DNA of 64,000 nt, taken from Rhodoplanes serenus (GTDB lineage: Bacteria > Pseudomonadota > Alphaproteobacteria > Rhizobiales > Xanthobacteraceae). The first letter of the stretch is position 1. Each line of letters begins with the position of its first letter. Shown here piece after piece: positions 9,412 to 18,111 of this stretch. The notes beneath the pieces were generated by a model. It did not search any database and was not told where the DNA came from. It saw only the letters and a program-made list of their open reading frames with translations. The stretch spans positions 47,011 through 111,010 of the forward strand of contig WNKV01000020.1 in NCBI GenBank assembly GCA_009720755.1, given 5' to 3'. The position numbers and the translations under genes are program-made.

Positions 9412-10569
9412 TCAGCCCCCGCCCGGCGGCTCGGCCGGCAGCACCGGCACCGCCTCGACGGCGCGGCCCGAATAGCTCACCGGCCCGCTCGGCCCGTCGA
9501 TCGGCGATCCCGCCGACGGCTCCAGCGACACCGCGTAGACGGCAGTCTCGATGATCTCCCGATCGAAGGCGGCGATCGCCGGCACGATCGTGAAGGTCTC
9601 CGGCCCCAGCAGCCCGAGCGAGCGCGGCGCCGGCAGCCGGTCCGACACCAGCCACAGCTCGTAACGCTTGTCGCCCTCGTCCTCGGGAGACAGGCGACGC
9701 ACCATCAGGCTCTTGCGGTCCGAATCCAGGGTGACGACGAAGGCCGGCGCGGTCCCGCCCGGTTGCAGCACCGCGATATGGCGGCCGGGCGCCGGCCCGG
9801 GCACCTCGACGGAGCGCACCACCTCGCGCGGCACCTCGACGAGCCGTGGCGACGGCCGCAACCCCATCGGCAGCAGGTCCGGCGCCAACGCCGCCAGCAC
9901 CGTGAGCGTGGCGAGCGCGAGCGAGAAGGCGGCGAGACCCGCGGCGGCGCTGCGCCAGCCCTGGACGCGGCGCGCCAGCCGCGCCACCGCCGCGTCGTCG
10001 TCCGGCGGTCGCTCGGCATGAACCACCAGCGCCCGTTCCCGCGCCAGGGACGGCAGCGATCCACCGACTGATGGATCGTGCGACGGCTCGGGCGGCGGCT
10101 CGGGGGGCGGACCGATGAACGAGGGGTCGAGGGCAGACGATCCCGGCGCAGCAGGAGGTACGACAGCAGGAGGGGCGACCGACGGCGGAGGTGAAACGGC
10201 CGACGGCTGATCGGCGGACGCCAGACTTGCCGCGGGCGCCAAACCCACCGCAGGCGCCAGACCCGCCACGGGCGCGGCGCCCGCTACGGGCGTGGCGGGC
10301 GGGAGGCGCGCCGCGAGCCCGCCCCACAGCGCCGCCGGCGGCGGCACCGGCTCGACCATGGCGTGAAGCTCGCCGAGGCGTCGCTCCCATGCCGCCACCT
10401 GGGCCGCGAAGGCCGGGTCGGTCGCCAGCAGGGCGGCCGCCGCGGCCCGCTCGCCGGCGTCGAGGGTGCCGAGCGCGTACTCGGCCGCGAGCCCGGCCCG
10501 GTCGTGGCCGGCCGCCCCGTCGGGCGCCCCACCAGGGTCTCGCGGCTGGCCGGGATCGCGGTCCGTCAT
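9412..10569 (-). CDS. RskA-type anti-sigma factor with expanded linker
   Basis: A 385-residue membrane protein. The N-terminal about 90 residues (AAEYALGTLDAGERAAAAAL onwards) match the cytoplasmic anti-sigma domain of RskA-type proteins. Residues about 95-185 are a long Ala/Pro/Val low-complexity insertion with repeated PVAGLAPAVGLAP-like units. A transmembrane helix (SAAAGLAAFSLALATLTVLA) precedes the periplasmic RskA domain with the typical YELWLVSDRLPAPRSLGLLG. It overlaps the upstream ECF sigma gene as ATGA, so it should sequester that factor at the membrane. The insertion makes it considerably longer than usual for the family. Confidence 0.85.
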   Translation of the reverse strand: MTDRDPGQPRDPGGAPDGAAGHDRAGLAAEYALGTLDAGERAAAAALLATDPAFAAQVAAWERRLGELHAMVEPVPPPAALWGGLAARLPPATPVAGAAPVAGLAPAVGLAPAASLASADQPSAVSPPPSVAPPAVVPPAAPGSSALDPSFIGPPPEPPPEPSHDPSVGGSLPSLARERALVVHAERPPDDDAAVARLARRVQGWRSAAAGLAAFSLALATLTVLAALAPDLLPMGLRPSPRLVEVPREVVRSVEVPGPAPGRHIAVLQPGGTAPAFVVTLDSDRKSLMVRRLSPEDEGDKRYELWLVSDRLPAPRSLGLLGPETFTIVPAIAAFDREIIETAVYAVSLEPSAGSPIDGPSGPVSYSGRAVEAVPVLPAEPPGGG

Positions 10570-11207
10570 GGCCCGAGCCCGTCGCGGATCTCGGCGAGCG
10601 CCAGCCGGATGTCGCGGCGCACCGCCTCGGGCGAACGGTCGAAGGCGCGCGCCAGGGCGTCGCGGTCGAGCCCACCGAAATAGGCGAGCAGGATCATCCG
10701 CTGGCGGTCCGGCGGCAGGCGTCCGAGGCTGCCGAGCAGGCGCTCCAGCGCCGGCCCCACCGGCGGGCGCGACGGCGGCGGCTCGCCGGTGCTCGCCGGC
10801 GCGGACTCGGGTTCGGGGTCCGGATCGGAGTCGCGGCCGCCCCCGGGGCCGTCCGCCCCGATGGCCTCGGCGGCGTCCGGCTGGCCGTCCCTCTTCGGCG
10901 CGGCTGCGGTGTCGGGCATCGGCCTGTCGGACACCGGCCGGCGGGCGAGGTCGAGCGCGTGGCGGCGGGCGATCGCCACCATCCAGACCAGCGGATCGTC
11001 CCGACCCGGGGCAAATCCAGCGGCCTGCGACCAGATGGTCAGATAGGCGTCCTGGAGGGCCTCGCCGGCCCGGTCGGGCCGATCGAGGATGCGCAGCACG
11101 ATGCCGTAGAGCTTGGCCCGGGTCGCGCCATAGAGGCGCTCGAACGCCGCGACATCGCCCTTGGCGGTCGCGGCGAGCAGCCAGACCAGTTCGGCCGATG
11201 TCAGCAT
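10566..11207 (-). CDS. ECF-family RNA polymerase sigma factor
   Basis: A 213-residue sigma-70 family factor. Region 2 is AFERLYGATRAKLYGIVLRI through LVWMVAIARRHALDLARR, which binds core and the -10 element. Region 4 is LPPDRQRMILLAYFGGLDRD to RRDIRLALAEIRDGL, the -35 helix-turn-helix. Between them is an unusually long, acidic and Pro-rich linker of about 60 residues. The frame is open upstream to 11279, but MLTSAELVWLLAATAKGDVA is the natural start. It is co-translated with an RskA-like anti-sigma factor, so it resembles SigK/RpoE-type pairs. The target regulon is unknown. Confidence 0.87.
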   Translation of the reverse strand: MLTSAELVWLLAATAKGDVAAFERLYGATRAKLYGIVLRILDRPDRAGEALQDAYLTIWSQAAGFAPGRDDPLVWMVAIARRHALDLARRPVSDRPMPDTAAAPKRDGQPDAAEAIGADGPGGGRDSDPDPEPESAPASTGEPPPSRPPVGPALERLLGSLGRLPPDRQRMILLAYFGGLDRDALARAFDRSPEAVRRDIRLALAEIRDGLGP

Positions 11208-11281
11208 GCGGTCGAGCCCCCCGCACCGTCGGCGACGCGATGGACGGATTATACCAACGGCAGCACTCTCGGACTGCATCC

Positions 11282-11370
11282 TCCGTCATGGCCGGGCTTG
11301 TCCCGGCCATCCACGTCTTTGTTGCTCCTCGCCTTAAAGTCGTGGATGCCCGGCACAAGGCCGGGCATGA
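11282..11370. repeat. Palindromic intergenic repeat, REP-like
   Basis: Two imperfect complementary arms, CGTCATGGCCGGGCTTGTCC.. at 11282 and ..GGCACAAGGCCGGGCATGACG ending at 11370, can form a long hairpin. Related elements occur at 35539-35632 and 37117-37204. This class is widespread between genes of Bradyrhizobium-like genomes. Confidence 0.7.
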
Positions 11371-11424
11371 CGAGTCAGCATCAGCGGCCGTCGGCATTAT
11401 GCGCGAACCGCGTCGTCCCGCAAA

Positions 11425-11527
11425 CTAGAGCGGAATCCGATCCAACCGGATCGGATTCCGCTCTAGAGTCCTTGCGTGATCGCATTTTCGACGGCGAACC
11501 GGATCCCACTTCGCCGAAGAATGCTCT
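11425..11527. repeat. Dispersed about 100-bp repeat, copy 1
   Basis: It begins with a near-perfect palindrome (CTAGAGCGGAATCCGATCC and its complement, 11425-11466), followed by CCTTGCGTGATCGCATTTTC, CGACGGCGAACCGGA and CACTTCGCCG, ending in AATGCTCT. The reverse complement of 44609-44713 matches it almost base for base. No gene is visible in 11208-11590. Confidence 0.7.
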
Positions 11528-11590
11528 ACGGCCCGAGCGGCAGGGCCGCCCGGGCCGTGGAAGACCGGGTTGGTGGGCTCGGACGACCGC

Positions 11591-12007
11591 TCAGCCGGCG
11601 GCGCGCGCGGCGCGCAAGCCCGCAATCGAATCGAGTTCCGCCTGCTCGCGGGCAGCCTCGGCATGGCGATCGCGAAGCTGGTCGCGCTCGTCGAGCAGCT
11701 CGACCTTCTTCAGCTCCTCGAAGGATTCCTGGAGCGCCGCCCGCGCCTCCTCGAGCTGGCCGGACAGCTCGTCGGCGGATCGCTTGAGGTTCTCGCGCCG
11801 CTGCATGGCGGCCTTGGCATAGGTCGGGTAGGCGAAGTGGGCCGGATCGTGGACGCCGGCCCGGTCCTGCTCGACCTGGATCTCGCGGTCGAGATCACCC
11901 GCCATGCGCAGGAACTCGGCGATCATGGTCTCGATCTGCGCGACCTTGCGGCGGTTCTCGTCCACCTGAAACTTCTTGAGCCGAATGAGTGTATCGCGCG
12001 ACTTCAT
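11591..12007 (-). CDS. fliJ: Flagellar export protein FliJ
   Basis: A 138-residue, entirely helical, charged protein beginning MKSRDTLIRLKKFQVDENRR and rich in heptad patterns, as expected for FliJ, the coiled-coil stalk of the flagellar export ATPase that links FliI to FlhA and escorts chaperones. It lies 90 bp downstream of fliI on the same strand, the usual fliI-fliJ order. The sequence would be hard to recognise alone; context carries much of the call. Confidence 0.87.
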   Translation of the reverse strand: MKSRDTLIRLKKFQVDENRRKVAQIETMIAEFLRMAGDLDREIQVEQDRAGVHDPAHFAYPTYAKAAMQRRENLKRSADELSGQLEEARAALQESFEELKKVELLDERDQLRDRHAEAAREQAELDSIAGLRAARAAG

Positions 12008-12097
12008 CGACTGTTACTCCCCAGAAGCCCGAGCGCGCAGCCTCGATCGCCAGGGCCGAGAGCCGCTCCAACACGGCGCCATTGTCGGGGCACAATC

Positions 12098-13420
12098 TTA
12101 GTTTTCGGTTTCCGTGTCCGAGAGGATTTGCTCGAGCCTCCGATAGCCTTCCGCCAGCGAGGTGGCGTCCGTCTTGGCCTGGGACAGAAAGGCTTGCAGC
12201 GGGTCGTTGAGGCGGATCGCCTCGTCCACCTCGGCACTCGATCCCGGCCGATAGGCGCCGAGCCGGATCAGCTCCTCCATGTCCGCATAGGTCGCCATCA
12301 CGCGCCGCGCCCGCATCACCACCGGCAGATACTCCGGATCGCACGACCTGGGCATGGTCCGCGACACGGACTTGAGCACGTTGATGGCCGGGTAGCGGCC
12401 GCGCTCCGCGATGGCGCGCTCCATCACGATATGGCCGTCCAGAATGCCGCGGACCGCATCCGCCACCGGCTCGTTGTGGTCGTCGCCGTCCACCAGCACC
12501 GTGAAGATGCCGGTGATCGCCCCCGCCCCTGCCCCCGGGCCGGCCCGCTCCAGAAGGCGCGGCAGCTCGGTGAACACCGTCGGCGTGTAGCCCTTGGAGG
12601 TCGGCGGCTCGCCGGCCGAAAGGCCGATCTCGCGTTGCGCCATGGCGAAGCGGGTGACCGAATCCATCAGCACCAGGACGCTTTTTCCCTCGTCGCGGAA
12701 ATACTCGGCGATGGCGAGGGTCAGATAGGCGGCCTGGCGGCGCATCAGCGCCGGCTCGTCCGAGGTGGCCACCACCACGACCGAGCGGGCGAGGCCCTCG
12801 GGCCCGAGATCGTCCTGGAGGAACTCCTGCACCTCGCGGCCGCGCTCGCCGACCAGCCCGATCACCGAGACGTCGGCATCGACGTTGCGGGCCAGCATCG
12901 ACAGCAGCACCGATTTGCCGACGCCGGAGCCGGCGAAGATGCCCATGCGCTGGCCGCGGCAGCAGGTGATGAAGGTGTTGAGGGCGCGCACCCCGAGATC
13001 GATGGGGCCGCCGACCCGTTGACGGGCATGCGCCGAGGGCGGGCTGTTGCGGAAGCGGCAGGGCGTGGGCCCCGGCGGCAGGGGCCCCAGCCCATCCACC
13101 GGCTCGCCCAGCGCGTTGACCACCCGGCCGAGCCAGCCGACCGACGGCCGCACCGTCGCATGCGACGACATCACCAGGGCGCGGCAGCCGCGCCGCACCC
13201 CTTCGAGGGCCGCGAACGGCATCAGGAGCGCATGGTCACCCGAGAAGCCGACCACCTCGCAGGGAATCGCCCGGCCGGCGGTCTCGACACCGACCCGCGC
13301 GCCGACCGACATGGCGTGCAGCGGCCCGGCGACCTCGACCATCAGGCCGCGCACCCCGACCACCCGGCCGTAGACCTCGACCTCGTCGATCTCGGCGATC
13401 TGGTCGGCGAGCTGCCTCAC
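12098..13420 (-). CDS. fliI: Flagellum-specific ATPase FliI
   Basis: A 440-residue F1-beta-like ATPase that powers or regulates flagellar type III export. The N-terminal barrel reads [20 protein letters not shown]; the Walker A is [11 protein letters not shown], Walker B lies in [18 protein letters not shown], and the T3SS ATPase signature [20 protein letters not shown] is complete. I chose a GTG start at 13420 giving [18 protein letters not shown], which fits the usual length; the frame is open upstream but the added residues look non-native. It is followed by fliJ. The upstream space is shared with ctrA. Confidence 0.94.
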   Translation of the reverse strand: MRQLADQIAEIDEVEVYGRVVGVRGLMVEVAGPLHAMSVGARVGVETAGRAIPCEVVGFSGDHALLMPFAALEGVRRGCRALVMSSHATVRPSVGWLGRVVNALGEPVDGLGPLPPGPTPCRFRNSPPSAHARQRVGGPIDLGVRALNTFITCCRGQRMGIFAGSGVGKSVLLSMLARNVDADVSVIGLVGERGREVQEFLQDDLGPEGLARSVVVVATSDEPALMRRQAAYLTLAIAEYFRDEGKSVLVLMDSVTRFAMAQREIGLSAGEPPTSKGYTPTVFTELPRLLERAGPGAGAGAITGIFTVLVDGDDHNEPVADAVRGILDGHIVMERAIAERGRYPAINVLKSVSRTMPRSCDPEYLPVVMRARRVMATYADMEELIRLGAYRPGSSAEVDEAIRLNDPLQAFLSQAKTDATSLAEGYRRLEQILSDTETEN

Positions 13421-13904
13421 AGGCCGGCTCCAGCCGGCGGGCCGGCTTCGGCCAAGAGACGGGCGGCCACTTCGGCACGGGTCGGACCCGCGACATTGGT
13501 ACGGAGCCACCTCCCGCGCCGCGTGCAGGCCACCAGGGCCGCCATTCGGGCAGATGAGGACATCGCCTTAACTCCGTGTTTACCCAGAGCGTTAATCATT
13601 GAATCACCGTCCTCGGGGTCCCTGTCCGGCGTGCGGCTCATGGCCGCCGGAGGTGAGTCAATTGAGTCGGTTACGGCCAGATCCTAAAGTGGAATGTGAG
13701 ACAGACCGTGCAAAGAAAACCGACCTGTCGCAACATTTTAGGCCGATTCTGGCGGGCCTGCCCAGCACCGTCTTGCGCACCGGAATCAGACTTTGTTAAT
13801 GGTTGCTCGTTAACCTTTCGAATCAGTTGGGTCCCGAGGCGTCAGAGTTGGCCTCCAGTACGGCGGGCCGCCCTCAATCCGACGCGGCATGGAAGGGGAC
13901 TGGC
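13421..13904. promoter_or_regulatory. Divergent fliI-ctrA control region
   Basis: This 484-bp space separates minus-strand fliI from plus-strand ctrA. It has three GANTC methylation sites (13601-13605, 13783-13787, 13820-13824) and TTAA half-sites at 13568-13571, 13592-13595, 13796-13799 and 13810-13813. In Caulobacter and relatives ctrA promoters are controlled by CcrM methylation at GANTC and by CtrA itself at TTAA pairs. The pair at 13796/13810 is spaced by 10 bp, not the canonical 7, so these are half-sites only. Confidence 0.5.
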
Positions 13905-14606
13905 ATGCGCGTTCTCCTGATCGAAGACGACAGCGCGACGGCGCAATCCATCGAGTTGATGCTGAAGTCGGAGAGCTTCAACGTCTACACGACCGATCTC
14001 GGCGAAGAGGGCGTCGATCTCGGCAAGCTCTACGACTACGACATCATCCTGCTGGATCTGAACCTGCCGGACATGTCGGGCTTCGAGGTGCTGCGAGCGC
14101 TGCGGGTCTCCAAGGTCAAGACGCCGATCCTGATCCTCTCCGGCCTCGCCGGCATCGAGGACAAGGTGAAGGGTCTCGGCTTCGGCGCCGACGACTACAT
14201 GACCAAGCCGTTCCACAAGGACGAGCTGGTGGCCCGCATCCACGCCATCGTGCGGCGCTCCAAGGGACACGCCCAGTCGGTCATCCAGACCGGCGATCTC
14301 GTCGTCAATCTCGACACCAAGACGGTCGAGGTCGGCGGCCAGCGGGTGCATCTCACCGGCAAGGAGTACCAGATGCTGGAGCTCCTCAGCCTACGCAAGG
14401 GCACGACGCTGACCAAGGAGATGTTCCTCAATCATCTCTACGGCGGCATGGACGAGCCCGAGCTGAAGATCATCGACGTCTTCATCTGCAAGCTGCGCAA
14501 GAAGCTCGCCAACGCATCGCAGGGCCGCAACTATATCGAGACGGTGTGGGGCCGCGGCTACGTCTTGCGCGAGCCCTCCGACGACGAGGCGCGCATCGCC
14601 ATCTGA
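13905..14606 (+). CDS. ctrA: Cell-cycle response regulator CtrA
   Basis: A 233-residue OmpR-type response regulator and master cell-cycle regulator of alphaproteobacteria. The receiver starts [20 protein letters not shown] with phospho-acceptor D51 in [13 protein letters not shown], and the DNA-binding domain contains [19 protein letters not shown] and [16 protein letters not shown], the highly conserved CtrA winged helix. The ATG at 13905 is fixed by this N-terminus. It acts on TTAA-N7-TTAA sites to control flagellar, division and methylation genes and is phosphorylated through CckA-ChpT; chpT lies at 21166. A strong terminator follows at 14705. Confidence 0.97.
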   Translation: MRVLLIEDDSATAQSIELMLKSESFNVYTTDLGEEGVDLGKLYDYDIILLDLNLPDMSGFEVLRALRVSKVKTPILILSGLAGIEDKVKGLGFGADDYMTKPFHKDELVARIHAIVRRSKGHAQSVIQTGDLVVNLDTKTVEVGGQRVHLTGKEYQMLELLSLRKGTTLTKEMFLNHLYGGMDEPELKIIDVFICKLRKKLANASQGRNYIETVWGRGYVLREPSDDEARIAI

Positions 14607-14704
14607 TCGCGACGGCGCCGGCCTGCCCGGCCCCTCGCCCCCCCCGAGGATTTCGGAGTTTTCCGCGGAGCCGTGGGCTCTCCTCCCGAACTCGGACACT
14701 TCCG

Positions 14705-14734
14705 AACCCCGCCGTGAATGGCGGGGTTTTTGTT
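14705..14734 (+). terminator. Intrinsic terminator of ctrA
   Basis: AACCCCGCC and GGCGGGGTT form a stem around loop GTGAAT and are followed by TTTTTGTTT. It lies about 100 bp past the ctrA stop codon on the same strand. Confidence 0.85.
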
Positions 14735-14940
14735 TGGGCCGGGGCACTTCGAGCGAGAGCACACGTCGTCGAGAGCAACCGCGGATGGTGATGCGCGAGC
14801 CGGCCGCCGGCGTCACTCGTCCCACATCCCGATGCCGAGAAAGAGGTTGTCGACCGCGACGGGCCGGAACGTTCCGGCTCTGCAATCTTGGATGAATCTC
14901 CACAGCCTCTGCAATCGATTCACTTCGACGATGCGAATCG
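14735..14940. other. Non-coding gap with 16-bp palindrome
   Basis: No gene is visible between the two convergent terminators. A perfect 16-bp palindrome, GCCGGAACGTTCCGGC, lies at 14863-14878; its role is unknown. Confidence 0.35.
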
Positions 14941-14976
14941 AAAACGGCCCCGGCGCCCGCCGGGCACCGAGGCCGT
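14941..14976 (-). terminator. Intrinsic terminator of the che genes
   Basis: On the minus strand GGCCTCGGTGCCC pairs with GGGCGCCGGGGCC (two G-U pairs) and is followed by GTTTTCG. It lies about 100 bp after the cheR stop codon. Confidence 0.65.
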
Positions 14977-15078
14977 GATGTCATCGATCGGCGGGCGGCG
15001 CGGCGGCCGGTCGTTGCCGAATGTCCTGGCCGGAATGTCCTAGCCGGAGGTCCTGGCCGGAGGCCCTCCCCGGAGCCC

Positions 15079-15969
15079 TCAGCGGGCGGCGCCGAAATTG
15101 GCGGCGAGCCGCTGGGTTGCCGAGAAGCCGACAGCTCCCGTCTTGGCCGCACCGGACGCCGGGTTCGGCGCATAGACGCCGCGCTGGTCCGGCACCGGCT
15201 TGAAGGCATCGGTGAGCCCGACCACCGTCTCGGCCGCGCCGAGCACCAGAAAGCCGTCCGGCTCGACGACCTTGCGGATGCGCTCCATCACGTCGATCTT
15301 GGCGACCTGATCGAAATAGATCAGCACGTTGCGACAGAACACCACGTCGAACGGGCCGAGGCTGGTGAAGTCGCCGAGCAGGTTGAGCGGCCGGTACTGC
15401 ACCATGGAGCGGATCTCGGAGGAGATCTGCCAGGTCTCGCCGATCTGCGTGAAGTACTTCAGCAGCATCTGGATCGGCAGGCCGCGCTGCACCTCGAACT
15501 GGCTGTAGATGCCGGCCTTGGCCTTGTCGAGCACCTCCATGGACAGATCGGTGGCGACGATCTCGACGCGCCAGCCGTCGAGCCGCGGGCCCATGTCCTT
15601 GAGGCACATCGCGAGCGAGTACGGCTCCTGGCCGGTGGAGGCGGCGGCGCACCAGATGCGCAGTCGGCGACGGCTCTCGCGAGCGGCGAGCAGCGACGGC
15701 ACGATCGACTGCCGGAAGTGATCGAACGGCACCTTGTCGCGCAGGAAGAAGGTCTCGTTGGTGGTCATCGCCTCGACCACCGCGACGGTCAGGTTCTCGG
15801 CGCCGGGCGCCTTGAGCTTCTGGACCAGCTCGCTGAGCGAGGCGAGCCCGTTCTTGCGGGCGACCGGCAGCAGGCGGCTCTCGACCAGATATTCCTTGTC
15901 GGCGGAGAGCACGAGGCCGGAGCGATCCTTGAGAAGCCGGCGCAGGAAGTCGTAATCGAACGGCGTCAC
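15079..15969 (-). CDS. cheR: Chemotaxis protein methyltransferase CheR
   Basis: A 296-residue SAM-dependent methyltransferase that methylates glutamates of chemoreceptors in adaptation. The N-terminal helical domain is [20 protein letters not shown], the SAM-binding motif is [17 protein letters not shown], and later motifs [13 protein letters not shown] and [14 protein letters not shown] are classic CheR. A GTG start at 15969 overlaps the cheB stop (GTGA). It is the last gene of the cluster and is followed by a terminator at 14941-14976. A short C-terminal extension after GVYAPNP lacks a recognisable domain. Confidence 0.95.
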   Translation of the reverse strand: MTPFDYDFLRRLLKDRSGLVLSADKEYLVESRLLPVARKNGLASLSELVQKLKAPGAENLTVAVVEAMTTNETFFLRDKVPFDHFRQSIVPSLLAARESRRRLRIWCAAASTGQEPYSLAMCLKDMGPRLDGWRVEIVATDLSMEVLDKAKAGIYSQFEVQRGLPIQMLLKYFTQIGETWQISSEIRSMVQYRPLNLLGDFTSLGPFDVVFCRNVLIYFDQVAKIDVMERIRKVVEPDGFLVLGAAETVVGLTDAFKPVPDQRGVYAPNPASGAAKTGAVGFSATQRLAANFGAAR

Positions 15970-17132
15970 GAGCGCTCTCCCGAGAAGACACGAGTTACTT
16001 TCGACGCGATCTGTGCGAGCGGCAGGATGGCAGCGCACAGGCCGGCCTGGGCGACCGCTCCGGGCATGCCCCACACCACGCTGCTGGCTTCGTCCTGCGC
16101 GATGACGCTGCCGCCGGCGGCAACCAGATCGGCCGCACCGCGGGCCCCGTCGGAGCCCATGCCGGTGAGGATCACGGCGAGGGTCGCGGCGCCCCACACC
16201 TGCGCGGCGGAGGTCAGCAGCGGATCGACCGCCGGCTTGCAGAAGTTCACCAACGGACCGTCTTGCAGCACGATCACCGGGCCGCCATCGCGCCGCGCCA
16301 CCTGCATGTGGAGGGCGCCAGGCGCCACGTAGACACGACCGGCCACCACCGGCTCGCCATCCTGTCCCTCGCGCACCGTCCGGCCGCTGGCGCGGCTGAG
16401 GTGCTCGGCCAGGATCGTCGTGAAGGTCGGAGGCATGTGCTGGGTGATCAGCACCGGCACCTTGTCGATGACGCTGCCGAGACGGCCCACCACCTCGTTG
16501 AGCGCCTGCGGGCCGCCGGTCGAGGACCCGATCAGCAGCACGCGCGGAATGGTCGGCGACAGTGTCCGGAGCTTGCAGGTCGGCGGCTTGTCGACGACCG
16601 GCGGAACGATGCGGCCCGCCGTCGGCCGCTCGTCCGAGCTCGGAGCCGGGGCGGCCGGACGAAAGCCGCGCTGACGGCGGCGGCGCTGGCCGAGATTGCG
16701 GACCTTCTCGACCAGATCGCGCCGGAAATCGGCCGACGTCGTGACGCCGCGATTGGTCTCCGGCTTCGGGATGTAGTCGGCGGCGCCGAGCGACAGCGCC
16801 TTCAGGCTGATCTCGGCGTTGTGGCGCGTCAGCGTCGACGCCATGATGACGACGAGGTCGCGCTTCTTGGCGAGCAGCAGCGGCAGCGCCGAGATGCCGT
16901 CGAGCACCGGCATCTCGATGTCCAAGATGGCGACGTCGGGATCGAGCCGCTCGACCTGGTCGACCGCTTCCCGGCCGGTGCGCAGCGAGGCGACGACCTC
17001 GAAATCCGGCTGCTCTTCGAGCCACCGTGCGACCAGGCCTCGCACGACGACCGAGTCGTCCACCACCATGACGCGCAGCCGGTCTCCGGCGGCGGTCGAT
17101 GCGGTGGACGCAGATGTGACGGCGATGGCCAT
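15966..17132 (-). CDS. cheB: Chemotaxis response regulator protein-glutamate methylesterase CheB
   Basis: A 388-residue two-domain protein: receiver ([20 protein letters not shown], phospho-acceptor D71 in VAILDIEMP), an Arg/Pro-rich linker of about 50 residues, then the methylesterase/deamidase domain with catalytic Ser in [10 protein letters not shown], His in [10 protein letters not shown] and Asp in LTGMGSDGA. It removes receptor methyl groups when phosphorylated by CheA and opposes CheR, with which it overlaps. The order cheB-cheR is standard. Confidence 0.96.
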   Translation of the reverse strand: MAIAVTSASTASTAAGDRLRVMVVDDSVVVRGLVARWLEEQPDFEVVASLRTGREAVDQVERLDPDVAILDIEMPVLDGISALPLLLAKKRDLVVIMASTLTRHNAEISLKALSLGAADYIPKPETNRGVTTSADFRRDLVEKVRNLGQRRRRQRGFRPAAPAPSSDERPTAGRIVPPVVDKPPTCKLRTLSPTIPRVLLIGSSTGGPQALNEVVGRLGSVIDKVPVLITQHMPPTFTTILAEHLSRASGRTVREGQDGEPVVAGRVYVAPGALHMQVARRDGGPVIVLQDGPLVNFCKPAVDPLLTSAAQVWGAATLAVILTGMGSDGARGAADLVAAGGSVIAQDEASSVVWGMPGAVAQAGLCAAILPLAQIASKVTRVFSGERS

Positions 17133-17198
17133 AACACGAGCTACTCGGTTACGCGGACGGAACGACGGACGTGGCGCGGCGGCGGTCGCGACGGGCGA

Positions 17199-17564
<366 letters not shown>

Positions 17565-17634
17565 CGCGCGCCTCGTTGATCTTCTCACGTCGGCCGGTCC
17601 GCCCGGCCGCTTCACCCGCAGACGGCGTCGCCGA

Positions 17635-18111
17635 TCAGGCCGCGATCGCCTCACCCATGTCGAGCACCCGGTCGACGTCGAGCACCACCAGAAGCTGGCC
17701 GTCGAGACGGTGGACACCGGCCGACACGCGCGCCAGCCGACCGTCGAGATTCACCGGATTGGGCTCGCGCGTGCTGTCGGAGAGCTTCAGCACCTCGCCG
17801 ACCGTGTCGATCAAGAGGCCGTAGGACTCGCCCTTGGATTCGATGCCGATCGCCATCGGCTTCTTGCCGTCGTCGCGCTTCGGCAGGCCGAGCCGGCGGC
17901 GCATGTCGATCGCCGTGACGATGCGGCCGCGCAGGTTCAGCACCCCGGCGATCTCCGGCTGCGACAGCGGCACCCGCGTCAACCGCTCCAGCATGAACAC
18001 GTCCTGCACCCGCGAGATCGGCAGCCCGAACAGCTGCTCGCCCAGCATGACGGTGACGTACTCGATGAGCGTGTCGCTCGGATTGTTGTCGTTCACCATC
18101 TTGGTCTCCAT
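17635..18111 (-). CDS. cheW: Chemotaxis coupling protein CheW
   Basis: A 158-residue CheW-domain protein that couples chemoreceptors to CheA. Typical strands are IEYVTVMLGEQLFGLPISRV, IAGVLNLRGRIVTAIDMRRR and GLLIDTVGEVLKL. The ATG at 18109-18111 overlaps the cheA stop as TGATG, so it is translationally coupled; an in-frame ATG four codons downstream is an alternative. Confidence 0.95.
   Translation of the reverse strand: METKMVNDNNPSDTLIEYVTVMLGEQLFGLPISRVQDVFMLERLTRVPLSQPEIAGVLNLRGRIVTAIDMRRRLGLPKRDDGKKPMAIGIESKGESYGLLIDTVGEVLKLSDSTREPNPVNLDGRLARVSAGVHRLDGQLLVVLDVDRVLDMGEAIAA

Noticed and set aside
13796..13813. Canonical CtrA box upstream of ctrA
   Set aside because: The two TTAA halves are 10 bp apart, not 7, so I list them only as half-sites.
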